A DNA stretch of 64,000 nt, taken from assembly GCA_030549495.1 (NCBI GenBank), contig JAUIRK010000908.1:496001-560000 (forward strand). Direction: 5' to 3'. The position numbers and the translations under genes were made by a program. Positions within the stretch are counted from its first letter, which is position 1. Each line of letters starts with the position of its first letter. The notes beneath the pieces are model-generated. The model was not told the DNA's origin, searched no databases, and saw nothing but the letters and a program-made list of their open reading frames with translations. This DNA comes from Nectonema munidae. Taxonomy: Eukaryota; Nematomorpha; Nectonematoida; Nectonematidae. Of this stretch, positions 13,011 to 23,668 are shown piece by piece.

Positions 13011-13376
13011 GATATATTATAGTAATGAAAAAAATTTTCTAAAAAGTAGCCATGATTATTGAAAAAATTAAATATATAAAGTGTTATGCGTTCCAAACTG
13101 TATATAATTATAAATTTTCAGGGTATTATATAATATAGATCCTAAATTATAAGGTTAAGTACATATAATGTCAAAATTTTGCTGAAAAATTTTAATTTTT
13201 GATTTTGATTGACAGTTTTGGACAGGAAAGGGTCATTCAACTACAATAAAAATGGTTTCAAAAGATGCAACTAGCGATTTTAGGAAAAGTCACAAAATTT
13301 GAAGGGATATGATTCAGCCAATTTTCTACAATTAATTTTTTAGTGAAGGGGGGGGGGGGGGGGGGGGCGTGGTTAA

Positions 13377-13800
13377 GTTCTTGTATAAAAAACACGCAAA
13401 TATAAAATTAAACAAATCTTCTAGCTTTTCAGAAAATTTATTCTGTATGGGAACACCATTTAAGTTGAAAACACATCTTATAGCAGATTTTTGTAGTAAT
13501 TCTATCTTGCTTTTATTGTGAGGATACCAATTCAAAAGGCTGTACTGAACATGAGGTAAAAATAACGTTTTATAGAGTAGAAGTTTTATTTTTGAAGGGA
13601 AAATATGTTGTGTACGACATAGAACAACTATGATTTGACTAAGTTTGTTTGAAACTTGATTAATATGTTGAGAAATGGTCAGCATACTGTCTAATGTTAA
13701 GCCAAGTAAGCTAAAACTATTCACCACTTCGAAACCAGAGTTTGATAAAATTTTATCATCAATAAAGTTTTTGAGCGAAACAATTATAGATTAAAATTTT
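13377..13800 (-). pseudogene. LINE reverse transcriptase, C-terminal part
   Basis: The minus-strand frame reads VVNSFSLLGLTLDSMLTISQ, then HINQVSNKLSQ, LLLYKTLFLPHVQYSLLNWY and KSAIRCVFNLNG. This is the thumb and post-palm region typical of Jockey/CR1-type LINE ORF2 (F-LLG-T-D, then HIN, then YKTLFLPH-QY). The poly-Pro end of the predicted frame comes from the adjacent G tract and is not protein. It continues the element whose palm domain lies at 15655-14800. Confidence 0.85.
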
Positions 13801-13867
13801 TTTTTTATTAATTTTTAATAAATTAATAATTAATTATTTATTATTATCAAGCTATTATTATCTTTAC

Positions 13868-14217
13868 ACCAGGGGCGCACATCCTTAAAATTATTGGGGG
13901 GGGGGGGGGGGGGTGTTTCAATTTTCAAAATTACTGGTCTGAAAATACGAATGGAGAACAAATATTCAAGCCATCCCTTAAATGGGGGGGCCCGGAGCGC
14001 GAAAAAAAAAGGGGGGTGGTTTGAAAAGGTTGAGGGGGGAGAGAAACTGAAAAGGGGGGAGAGGGGGCTGAAAAAAAAAACCTGAGCAACATTTTTTATA
14101 CTTTCTTGACCCTTTCATTGGAGAAATTTTCGAAAACTGATATCGCATAAGGTGCATGGGGGCACCATGAGGTACATGGTTCACTGCCCATCATGCTCCA
14201 GCCTAGCTACGCCACTG
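13868..14217. mobile_element. G-rich MITE-like insertion
   Basis: Bounded by CAGGGGCGCAC (13871) and, at the right, GCCTAGCTACGCCACTG, whose reverse complement CAGTGGCGTAGCTAGGC is a very common MITE terminus. Inside are a G run of about 18 (13897-13914), a second G-rich patch (13984-14060) and no coding signal. I see no clear target duplication. It interrupts the LINE between its palm and thumb regions. Confidence 0.5.
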
Positions 14218-14653
14218 GAGAGAAGAGAGGAGAATGAGATAGGAGAGCTAACAAGAGAAGAGACCTTGAGTGAAAGAAGAGAGCTTGAATAATTGAGTTT
14301 TAGCAGAGAAAAAACAGACAGAAAGAGAAATAAAATCACAGTGAAAGAAGATGAGAATATCTAGTGGATCATCAACATGTGTTTGCTCAAAAATACTACA
14401 AGGAAACAAAACATTGCTTACTACTGTGCATATTGAAACAATGGATTATTATTATTATATAGCTCTCACATCGTTTGTAAAATATTTTTGATAGGAATTT
14501 CAGAGCAGCTTGCCATGATGTTTGACTCGAAAGTCTGTATTCCCTCTTTTATTCTCTCTTACATTATCATGTATTCGAATGATCATTACATCTTATTTTG
14601 CGATCATAATACATGTTTTATAAATAAGCAGCAACTCTTATTTATAGAAAATT

Positions 14654-14745
14654 ATTGAGGGGGCAGGGTGGGGGGGGGGGGGGGGGGGGGGGCGAAGGTC
14701 ATTTTCGACCCCCCCCCCCCCCTGCTTTACCCCAACTAAAAAATT
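14654..14745. repeat. Poly-G/poly-C hairpin
   Basis: GGGGGCAGGGTG plus a G run of about 22 is followed, after a short GGTCATTTTCGACC stem-loop, by a C run of about 14 and CTGCTTTACCCC. The two arms are imperfect inverted repeats. Strong G-quadruplex or hairpin potential. Together with 13897-13914 it separates the two LINE pieces. Confidence 0.8.
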
Positions 14746-14799
14746 GATTTATGCTGCTATCAAATGAACTAGTATCAATGATATCATTTTTTTAATACT

Positions 14800-15655
14800 A
14801 GAAAGAGGAAAATATGCGCAAAAATCATCCGCTTATAAGAGAAAAGAAAAAATACTGGATATATTGAAAACATTCAAATAAAACTAAATAAAAAAGGGGA
14901 AAGAATAGAGCCCTGGGGTACGCCGGATTTAATAGACAAACAACTTGAGAAGGAGTTGTTTACAGAGACACATTGTTTTCTGTTAGATAAATAAGAAGCT
15001 ATGAACAAAAGTGCGTTTTGACTCAGGCCGTATTTGAAAAGTTTTTCGATTAATATGGAGTGGTTGACACGGTCAAAGGCTTGACTCATATCGAAAAACA
15101 GGAGTACAATGTCTTCTCTTTTTTACTAGGAAAAATAAGTTCATCAATTAGAAAAGAATGTAAATTTTAACACGAGTAGTCCTTCCTAAAGCCAACTTGA
15201 AATTTTGAGATTAGATTTTTCTGAAAAATGTGAAAACTAATTTGTGTGAAAATGATTTTCTCCAAAACTTTAGAAAGTGTTGGAACTATGGAGATTGGTC
15301 GGTAATTTTTTACGCTTTTATTATCATCTTTCTTCCAGAAAGGGATTACCATATGTGGCTTCAAAACAGATGTGAAGTTACAATGTCTTATTGAAGAATG
15401 AATTGCAAGAGCCAAAAATTGCAAATAACTAAGCCCACCAATTTCACATGATACATAGGTACACCGTAAACATCACAAGATTTGCTATTTTCAAGACCTG
15501 AAATTGCGGACAAAACACATCCCTATCAATAATATTAAAAGAAAAAGAATTTTCAGAAGAAGGAAAAGTAATCGGACTAACATTTTTGCACAGCTTTGTA
15601 GAAAAGGATGTGAAATGCTCATTGAACTATTTTGCAATCTTGTAACCGTTTTCTA
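14800..15655 (-). pseudogene. LINE reverse transcriptase, N-terminal and palm part
   Basis: On the minus strand, ENGYKIAK and FNEHFTSFSTKLCKNV are followed by KPHMVIPFWKKDDNKSVKNY, RPISIVPTLSKVLEKI, FQVGFRKDYS, then SQAFDRVNHSILIEKLFKYG and SGVPQGSILSPFLF. These are the ordered RT blocks of a Jockey/CR1-like LINE, with the first catalytic Asp in SQAFDRVNH. Near 14835 the expected Y/F-ADD box reads as a stop followed by ADDF, so the active-site tyrosine codon is lost. A frame change lies between 15167 and 15089. Confidence 0.88.
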
Positions 15656-15660
15656 CTAAA

Positions 15661-17169
15661 CCAGGGGTTCCCAACTCTGGGGTCACGACCCCACTTGGGG
15701 TCGGGGAGTAATTTTCTTGGGGTCGCAAAGACATTATAAATGATAAGGATTTATAGGGGATTTCTCTGTTATCACTGGAATAAGAGGATTCAGTATGCGT
15801 TTCCCGAACATTGCCCCTTCCGACCTGAGGCGGTATATATAGGCCTAATTCTAAAAGACCAAGGATAGAATATACGTTTGGTCAAACTAAACTTTTTCCC
15901 TTTTTTAATGCCATGATTATCTGGGACAATCAATTGTACACTAGATTGTTGTCTATCGTCTTCCACAGACCTTTTAAATCCTAGGATTAACTTGTGGGGA
16001 TCAGCCATTTATACCTGTATCCATAGTGCTTCGGATATATATATGCATGTCTCGGATCATTTGTGTCAGTTAAGAGTTTGCATCAGGCATCTCTGTGTGT
16101 CATTGCGCTACCAGTCTGTTTGAGACAAAACTGAATTTGTATTTGGTAAGTTGTAAGTATGGAGCGTTGTAATATTTGAAAATTTGATTTATTATCTGTT
16201 GTTTTAATAGTTTCAAGGACTAATTTGATTTTGGTGCAATTTTTTTTCTTTTTTTTTGTGTGTGTCTCTGTGTGTAATAGAAGGTTGTCTGATGTTTGAA
16301 TTTTCTATTAACTACGTTCAAGATAATGTACCTGATTGTTAATGATAATTTCACTTCAAATTACCAACCTTAGTATCAAGTCAAATATGCCAAAAATATT
16401 CATGTTTACAAACCTACAGTAAGCTGAAGAAAGACATGCGGATATATGGTAGAAATAATAAATGAGTTGTTGGTGAATAATTAAAATTCAGATAAATGAA
16501 AAAATAGGATCATTTCTTAAAGGACATGGACTAAGTGGGAAAATGTTGGTGACATATGTACTGATGGTGCACCGTCTATGCTAGGCGGTTGATCTGGGTT
16601 TCAATAGATGGTAAAGAATGTTTCTCCACAAGTTGTTCGAGTTCGTTGCATTATACATCGTCAAGTATTTGCTTCAAAAACATTGACAACAGATTTGAAA
16701 ACTGTTATGCAATCAATTGTTAAAACAGTTAACTTCATAAAGTCTAATGCATTGAACAATCGCTGGTTCGCTAAACTGTGCCAAGAAATGGATTCCAAGC
16801 ATGAAGTTCTTCTATTGCACACTGTGATAAGGTGGCTGTCAAAAGGAAAAGTATTGGAGAGATTTTTGAGTTGAATGCTGAGGTGAGAGACTTCCTATCT
16901 CAGCAAGGAAGAACAGGACTTTCAAATTTCCTTGGTGACATGAATAATTTGGTAAAAAGTGCATACTTGGTAGATTTCCTCACAATTCTGAATTCCCTTA
17001 ATCTTTCACTTCAGGGAGAGAATTCCAACACTTGATTTTGCAGAAAAAACAAATGCCTTCCAAATGAAGTTGGATCTTTGGCTATCAAGGATAAAAAAAG
17101 AGAAATGTTTACATGTTTCCCACATTAAATACATTTGTGGAAGAAAATGAGACTGCTGTTCTTATAGTT
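15661..17169 (+). mobile_element. hAT transposon relic (ZBED5-like), right end lost
   Basis: The left end CAGGGGTTCCCAACTCTGGG at 15662, with its GGGTCACGACCCC palindrome, is the classic terminus of ZBED5/hAT-5 type elements. A decayed transposase follows on the same strand (16530-17160). No matching right terminus is present, and at 17170 the sequence switches to the CAT-bounded dispersed repeat, which therefore inserted into or truncated this element. Confidence 0.8.
16530..17160 (+). pseudogene. hAT transposase fragment, ZBED5-like
   Basis: The translation shows GDICTDGAPSMLGG, where the Asp belongs to the hAT catalytic triad, then SPQVVRVRCIIHRQ, ASKTLTTDLKTVMQSIVKTV, NFIKSNALNNRWFAKLCQEM, HEVLLLHTVIRWLSKGKVLE, FELNAEVRDFL and MFPTLNTFVEENE. 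This order matches the RNase-H-like core of ZBED5/FAM200-type hAT transposases. At least one stop (after SMLGG) and two frame changes break it (around 16870 and 17000), and the C-terminal dimerisation region is missing. No host-gene use is suggested. Confidence 0.88.
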
Positions 17170-17809
17170 TTCCTTCATCATCATCATCAACCACATCATC
17201 ATCATCATCATCAACATAATCATCACCATCATCATTCTGAAATTTTTTAATGCTCTTCTTGGTAAGTCTACTAAAGATACACCATGTCAAAAATGCATTG
17301 AGGCATTTCTATTTGCAAACACAAAAACATTTTGAAGAGTTAAAAAGCAATTTTTCAAAATGCCAAAAAAGTTTCCTAAAACCCACTTAATTTTTTTAAT
17401 TTTTCACTTTAAATTTGTCATCTATTAAAACTTTCTAAATATGTCAATAGAAATAAGATAATTCCATGAATATATTCACTCTTTTCAACCCATTTCATTT
17501 CATCGCCAGTTTTGACTTATTTTTTAATTTTAAGATCATTTTGCATCAAATTACTTAATCTCATGTATTTTTTGTTAGAAACGGGCACTCTAGCTAAGAA
17601 ATTGCATCGACCATAATCAATTATCACGTCTCACAGCGTCACAGAAATTAACATTTATAATTTTCCATCTTTCTAAAGTGAGGTGTTATTATTCGTTAAT
17701 TCAGCAAGTTGAGTTAACTTTTAAGGCATTCTTTATTAGCAATTTTTCAAAAATTTAAAGTATTTAATTTTCTATTGATTTGCCACTCAAATTCAATTAT
17801 TTTGAACGT
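17170..17809 (-). mobile_element. 0.6-kb dispersed repeat with CAT/ATG tract at one end, copy 2
   Basis: Near-identical to 2386-3080 and ending at the same base (TTTTGAACGT). Here the CAT tract is short (17170-17235). It sits directly at the broken end of the hAT transposase. No protein domain was found on either strand. Confidence 0.8.
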
Positions 17810-18138
17810 GGCATTGAGGTAATTGTGTAAAAAAATAGTAAATTTGGCATTGAATGATTCCAAAATACAATTAATCTTTTTTTAAGAGTTTTTTTGACTT
17901 GTCTGAACGGTTATATTCGATCACATGTTTTTTTGATAATAATTGAACGCAAAGCGCAAGGAAAAAATCTTCAGATGTAGCTGACATGATATTTATATTC
18001 TATCTTTTATAATTAAAGATGAATTTAACAATTTTTCACATGAAACATGGTAATAAAGTTAAATCAATAAAACCACGTAAATAAAGACAACTGTTGTTGA
18101 CATTTTTTATCTACTTTATATATATTTGTTAACTTTTT
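17810..18138. other. AT-rich stretch, no recognised feature
   Basis: Nothing supported here other than long T and A runs. Confidence 0.55.
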
Positions 18139-18440
18139 TTAGTTCAAAGAAAGCCTCTGAAAGAATACGTAGGTGAGAGAGTTTTAAAATTCCTTAAATT
18201 TTATTTTTGTTGCATCAATTTTTTTAATTTTTTTATTCAGAAAATCCTTATAAACAAAAGAGGCGTGATTACCGTAAGGAAAAGTTTTTTTTACTTTTTA
18301 TCAACAAGAGATATTTTTCTTTTTTTTATCATAAGCTTATTTCTATCTTCGGGTATCTGTTTATTTGTAGACTGGGCATACAAGATTTTATTTAATCCGT
18401 ATATATGGACTGGATTCATATTACTTTTTCTTGCGTATTA
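18139..18440 (+). other. Two weak exon-like segments (possible host gene fragment)
   Basis: TTAACTTTTTTTAG is followed by about 30 nt encoding QRKPLKEYV and a GTGAGA donor near 18172. A second acceptor-like TTTTTTTATTCAG precedes 18241. If spliced, the phase continues as ENPYKQKRRDYRKEKF and soon stops. A different frame of the second segment is open for about 70 codons and strongly hydrophobic (FLFFIISLFLSSGICLF and WTGFILLFLAYYGG, two membrane-span-like stretches), ending near a GGAGGTATT donor-like site. The switch would fall in a T run. I cannot name a family, and AT-rich DNA easily mimics splice sites and hydrophobic peptides. Confidence 0.2.
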
Positions 18441-18468
18441 TGGAGGTATTATTTTTTCTTCTTTTTGA

Positions 18469-19121
18469 TTCATTACAAATCAATCAATCAATCATTCTTC
18501 TTTTTGATCTTCAAATAAATCCTAATATGAAATGGAATCTCTTGAATAAAGTTTTTTTTGTCTTTTTATACAAGTTGGCTGTAAGTTTTTTATTTTATTT
18601 AAATATTATATTTTGTGTTATCACTTGTTTTTATTTGTTATAGATAGAATTTAGAATTTATCATTTATAGATTTGATTTGTGGTTTTAACAAATAGAATA
18701 GTAAAATCTTATTTCATAATAAAATTTAAGCACTTTGAAATTTCAATACTGTTATCTAAAATCAATCATAAAATTTATGATTTCTGATACTTTTATCATA
18801 TTTGAATTGGTACACACTAAAATTCGAATATTAAACGCTACGCTTCATAGTTAGTAATATTTATTAACCAATTATGTCGTTTAGTAAAAGTGTGTTTGAT
18901 CCAACCTGCATATTATTGCGTTTGTTATTTGGATAGTAATGTTCACCAGAATAGCAAAGTAAGAATACCAAGTCTAAAGCAGAGATCTCTTACTCAATAA
19001 ATCGGAATACAATTAATTCTCATCAGACTGCTTAATTTTCACTATATAATCTGCCCACCTGAACACAATTGTAAAAAATTGAAAAAAGCGCCATTTTTAA
19101 ATTTATTAATATTAAAAATTT
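18469..19121. other. AT-rich stretch, no recognised feature
   Basis: A short open frame at 18431-18643 is low-complexity hydrophobic and unsupported. Confidence 0.55.
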
Positions 19122-19755
19122 TTGAACGCGGGTAGACAACTTGAGTGTTATCTCCAACCCGTATAATACGATGATTCATCTCCAACCTGTATTCTACGAT
19201 GATTCATCTCCAAACTGTATACTACGATGATTCATCTCCAACCTGTATTCTACGATGATTCATCTCCAACCTGTATACTACGATGGTTTCTATTCCATGT
19301 ACAAATAACTAGGGAGACAATGTTCAACTTTCTGTTCACATTCTGCTAGATGTAAGATTTGATATACCTCATTCGGGGAGACGATGCTACATAAGTTATT
19401 ACCTATATACATTATACCTGTATACTACGTTGGTTCATCTCCAACCTGTATACTACGATGATTCATCTCCAACCTATCAGTTCATATTTTGCTAGATGTA
19501 GGGTTTGATATACCTCATTCGGGGAGAGGATGTTAGATAAGTTATTACCTAAATTTTTGCAATTTTTTCACGATATTAAATAATATATTTTATCAAATAA
19601 TCAAAATAAAATTCTGTAATCAAAGAATCGAAAAATATTCTTTAAAAAATCAAAAAATATCAAACTTTCTGTTCATATTTTGCTACCTCATACGATGTTA
19701 CAAAAGTTATTACCTATACTTTGCAATTTGCACGATTTTAAATATTATATTTATA
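19122..19755 (+). mobile_element. Half copy of a palindromic foldback element
   Basis: Begins TTGAACGCGGGTAGACAACT, the exact reverse complement of the right terminus of the palindromic element at 53001-54508. About five 28-bp minisatellite units built on TCTCCAACCTGTATACTACG follow (19150-19285). The single-copy arm sequence is next, with CATTCGGGGAGACGATG and a second short minisatellite block at 19425-19475, then the AATCAAAGAATCGAAAAAT block. It stops around 19755 without the opposite arm, so it is one arm only. Confidence 0.85.
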
Positions 19756-20282
19756 TTTAATTTAATTAATTTTACTATATTTAGTTCTGATTGTTGCCAA
19801 TATTTGAAATTTTTCCATAGCTCCATATTTTTAGGTTGAAAAAACCAAAAGTTTTCTTTTATTTTGCAGAATCACAAGTGATTTCAATAAGTCTACTCAA
19901 TAAGTTTGAGTAGAGGAATGAAAATTAGGAGCAAAGTCATTTAAAAAAGGCTTAATCTTGATTTTCTTCTTTGCATTGCTGCATGGTTCGTGGAATTTCC
20001 TCTGCACTCGTTAAAAACTTAAAAAACAATGCCAATTAATATTCAAGTTCTATTTCAGGTATATTCAAGTTATATTCAGCAAAACCATTTCAAGCACATA
20101 AAAATACATCACACTAGCCTACCAAATCATTGAGGTCACACAAGTTTTATCACAGAAATTAGTTTCGCTACATCATTCCACTTAACGATAGCACTCAGAG
20201 CGTACCTTGAACAATTTAGTAGACTTATGCCAACACAATATAATACCCGCTGCTCTGCTTATCATAAGCCGTGTGAAGAGAA
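19756..20282. other. AT-rich stretch, no recognised feature
   Basis: Lies between the foldback half copy and the MULE. No domain or repeat seen. Confidence 0.55.
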
Positions 20283-20290
20283 TTCTGAAT

Positions 20291-21172
20291 GGCAAGCGGC
20301 TATTCCTCGCCAAGGGACATTTCTCGCCATCCACATTAGGAGATGGATGAGATATAGTGATGAATTATACATTTTTCTTTCATTTGATCGTGCCGCTTTC
20401 ACACTTCCACTCGATTTCTTGCCACATGATAGTATTATTTTCCTCATCACTTTTCACTCGTTTCTTTCGCAACTAATATTTTCCTTATCACTTCTCTCTC
20501 GTGTCTCTCGCAACTATTATTTTTCTCATCACTTCTTCTATAACTAGCGGCATCACAAACCATTCAGCAAACACAAATGCCCAAACTCACTTTTATAAAC
20601 ATTTATAATTCACATTTTTAACTTGATTCTACGCAAATCATATTATTTTTAGATATACTCATAAATATTAGATATATTTTAAGATATACTATTAAATTTA
20701 TAGATTTAGTTGTAAAATATTTTTTAAATATACCTGAAAATGTTTCATGAAGGATTTAAGTATTACAAAAGAAGGGAAGATAGTGATCAGATTGCTATTA
20801 CTGCAGTAAAAGTTCTTGTTGTCCTGGTGAGAGAATATTTTTTTAAGTTTGTCTGATCTTAGTAGCTTTTGCAACTATAATCATACAATACACAAATTTT
20901 AGTTTTATAACTTTATCTGGTCTACCTTTTTCGCTATCAAATTTAACAAATTGGCACGTGCTCGTTCATCTTGCTAATTATTTAAAAAAAAGCACAAAAT
21001 GATAATAATTCATGGCTATATAAACTGCACAGAATTTTTATTTCTACAATCCATAACCGTTGTGGGAAAAAATCTTGCCCAAGTATTCTCAAAATTTTGA
21101 AATCATAAAAAATATTTTCAAAATATCATTTTTATCTATACTCAACAAATGTTTATTTAATAATAGAACTAA
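20291..21172 (+). repeat. MULE left inverted arm
   Basis: About 880 bp, matched in reverse complement by 22509-23660. Includes GAGCGTACC-free TIR core CGCCAAGGGACATTTCTCGC and, inward, TTGGCACGTGCTCGTTCATC and TAATAGAACTAA. Open frames on both strands at 20227-20547 are products of this arm and are not genes. Confidence 0.92.
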
Positions 21173-21739
21173 GTATAAATGCGATGTTTTTTCAGTTTTA
21201 GTTGCATTTAGTTTTTTTAATTTTCTTTCAAATAAAATAAAGCAAAAATAATATGAATTTGAATATTTCGTATATTTTTAATCAGTTTTCCATTGATTTA
21301 TAATTTATTTTTAAATAGAAGATATTGTTTAAAAAAAATTTATTTTGTGCTTTTCGTATTATACAAAATTTTATTAAAGTTAAAATTACAAAGTAATTAT
21401 TTTTAGTTTTTCCCATGATTTTATATTTTTATTATTTTTGAAAATTTTTTTAGGTAAAGTTATAGTTAGAAATGATGAATCCAATAACACTTTTCCTTTT
21501 TTGATCATAATCATGAGAAGATTAATGAGCGAGTTGAAAAGTTTGACCAAAATATAAAACATGAAGCTAAATATTCATATAAAACAACTATTTAAATTTA
21601 TCAGTATTTTTTTAACTTTTCAAAAATTTATTAAAACTTTTTTAAATTTACTTTATTCGAAAGGAAAATATAACAAATCTTACCCAAGAAGATGGAAAAA
21701 ATTATACATTCAAAAAAAGCATCTTGAGAAAAATAAGAT

Positions 21740-22027
21740 ATAATAAAATAGGAACAAAGCCTACAACGGATTTAAATTTTGATATACCTGAAAAATATAC
21801 ATCAGCAAATCGCCTTAATTTTTTTGCAACTGGATGCTTTTACAGAGCAAAACAAAAGATTAATCATTTTTCATGAAAAAATATTGGAACATTTAGTTCA
21901 AACCGCTCAAGTTTCTGAAATATATATAGATGGAACTTTTAAAAAAGCGCCACTTTTATTCTACCAAATAATATCCATACACGCATTTCTTAACGATACA
22001 CAAGTTGTTTTATTCTACCTTAATTAA
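21740..22027 (+). pseudogene. MULE transposase core fragment
   Basis: The readable part contains EQNKRLIIFHEKILEHLVQT and SEIYIDGTFKKAPLLFYQII followed by SIHAF. The IDGTFK...P.LF.Q...IH string is the hallmark of the MULE transposase catalytic core, with the first DDE Asp in IDGTF. An upstream remnant in another frame reads TKPTTDLNFDIPEKYTSAN, matching the segment that precedes the core in this family. The rest of the catalytic domain and the zinc-binding N-terminus are not recognisable in the spacer. Confidence 0.85.
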
Positions 22028-22508
22028 AAATCCAAAGCCTTACCACCATATTAAGAATAGATTATGTTCAAAACTTATGGTTATGAGTAACAATGTTATG
22101 CGGACAAACAAAGAAATGATCTGATCACCATGAGTAAAATCATACAAATGCAAACAAAAAGATTTATCGTATTTAGTTGGTGATGTATTTTGTATCTTTT
22201 TGTGTTTACTTATACTCTTTGAATTAATTTCAAGTTGATCATATTAAAGAATGAAACTAGTGAATGTTGAAAAAATTAGAATATAATATAAAAGTAAATT
22301 TTGCTCTATAACGTTCAGTAAAAAATATGCAATAAGCAACACTATAAGAAATTTTTTTATTCTCGAGAATTACAAAAATTTGTCATAAACAGTATCGTAA
22401 TCATTTAAATATCCCAATTTTATTGTAACTGAATTTTAGCTGCATACTAATAAAATGAATTGTACCATTCATTGAGTTATAATTAAACTAATAGCGCTAC
22501 CTATATTA

Positions 22509-23660
22509 TTAGTTCTATTATTAAATAAACATTTGTTGAGTATAGATAAAAATGATATTTTGAAAATATTTTTTATGATTTCAAAATTTTGAGAATACTT
22601 GGGCAAGATTTTTTCCCACAACGGTTATGGATTGTAGAAATAAAAATTCTGTGCAGTTTATATAGCCATGAATTATTATCATTTTGTGCTTTTTTTTAAA
22701 TAATTAGCAAGATGAACGAGCACGTGCCAATATTTGCTAAATTTGATAGCGAAAAAGGTAGACCAGATAAAGTTATAAAACTAAAATTTGTGTATTGTAT
22801 GATTATAGTTGTGTTGTATAAAAGCGATACAAAAAAAACTCTTTATTTAACACACTGAAATGTAGTTGGTATAAAAGTGCAAAAGAAAGAAGTGAAATGT
22901 CTTACTAACATCAGGAGTGAGAAAAGAAGCAACAACGAACAGGACAACAAGGTGAATAAACAGATAGAAAATGAGTGCAATATATATTAACATGATTTGT
23001 ATAATTGAAGTTAATAGAAAGGTTTTTGCAATTAAGCTCGAGTGATAAAATAAGTGGAGAGGAGATTTGATAATGGAAAAGGTGAAGTGATGCTTCAAGG
23101 CTTGAATTATACTACAAGTTGCAAAAGCTACTAAGATCAGACAAACTTAAAAAAATATTCTCTCACCAGGACAACAAAAACTTTTACTGCAGTAATAGCA
23201 ATCTGATCACTATCTTCCCTTCTTTTGTAATACTTAAATCCTTCATGAAACATTTTCAGGTATATTTAAAAAATATTTTACAACTAAATCTATAAATTTA
23301 ATAGTATATCTTAAAATATATCTAATATTTATGAGTATATCTAAAAATAATATGATTTGCGTAGAATCAAGTTAAAAATGTGAATTATAAATGTTTATAA
23401 AAGTGAGTTTGTGCATTTGTGTTTGCTGAATGGTTTGTGATGCCGCTAGTTATAGAAGAAGTGATGAGAAAAATAATAGTTGAGAGAGACACGAGAGAGA
23501 AGTGATAAGGAAAATAATACTATCATGTGGCAAGAAATCGAGTGGAGTGTGAAAGCGGCACGATCAAAAGAAAGAAAAATGTATAATTCATCACTATATC
23601 TCATCCATCTCCTAATGTGGATGGCGAGAAATGTCCCTTGGCGAGGAATGTCCTACAACC
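22509..23660 (-). repeat. MULE right inverted arm
   Basis: Reverse complement of 20291-21172, interrupted by a 306-bp insertion at 22812-23117. After removing the insertion the arm is about 846 bp. Confidence 0.92.
22812..23117. mobile_element. 306-bp MITE inserted in the MULE right arm
   Basis: Absent from the opposite arm, so its limits are exact. GTTG is duplicated at 22808-22811 and 23118-23121. The ends TGTTGTATAA and TTATACTACAA are imperfect inverted repeats. No coding sequence is supported (a minus frame at 22847-23098 has no domain). The superfamily is unclear; the short duplication and ends do not match a named group with confidence. Confidence 0.75.
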
Positions 23661-23668
23661 TTCTGAAT

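Larger units (their letters stand above)
10312..13372 (+). mobile_element. AB element copy 3 (best-preserved), inserted in a LINE
   Basis: TTAA (10308-10311), then CCCTATTAGTGCTGGGC and a G-rich hairpin-like string. An array of about nine A units (10430-11660) and an array of about eight B units (11800-13010) follow, then the unique right-end segment with ATTGACAGTTTTGG and GATGCAACTAGCG. A 20-plus G homopolymer and GCGTGG precede TTAA at 13373-13376. LINE sequence lies immediately outside both TTAA copies and belongs to one element, so the insertion and its 4-bp duplication are directly visible. No open frame of note lies inside. Confidence 0.85.
9781..15660 (-). mobile_element. Broken non-LTR retrotransposon (LINE, Jockey/CR1-like), split by later insertions
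   Basis: Read on the minus strand, the LINE runs from about 15660 (cut by a hAT terminus at 15661) through reverse-transcriptase segments at 15655-14740 and 13800-13377, and resumes at 10307-9781. It ends in a TAC trinucleotide tail (plus-strand TAG repeats at about 9786-9803). AB copy 3 separates the last two pieces and is flanked by TTAA on each side. G-rich MITE-like DNA at about 13800-14740 separates the first two. The element is 5'-incomplete, lacks an endonuclease here, and carries stops and frame changes. Confidence 0.8.
20291..23660. mobile_element. Mutator-like element (MULE) with long terminal inverted repeats
   Basis: Two inverted arms (20291-21172 and 22509-23660) enclose a 1.3-kb spacer with a MULE transposase remnant. 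TTCTGAAT occurs directly outside both ends (20283-20290 and 23661-23668), fitting the 8-9 bp target duplication of MULEs. Both ends start GG, and the arms become near-identical from ATTCCTCGCCAAGGGACATT inward. The right arm carries a 306-bp insertion absent from the left arm. The long arms are typical of TIR-MULEs. The transposase is too damaged to act. Confidence 0.85.

Noticed and set aside
13894-14184. Small open frames on both strands rich in Gly and Pro
   Set aside because: They arise from G and C homopolymers in the MITE-like insertion.
15790-16008. 72-residue minus-strand frame
   Set aside because: It lies in the non-coding 5' region of the hAT element on the opposite strand to the transposase and has no recognised domain.
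19150-19285. CRISPR-like array of 28-bp repeats
   Set aside because: Units are contiguous with no unique spacers, and recur in an inverted pair at 53-54.5 kb; this is a minisatellite in an animal genome.
20227-20547. 106-residue frame and its 62-residue minus-strand partner
   Set aside because: They fall in the MULE inverted arm, and the mirrored arm at 23480-23677 gives the same frame.
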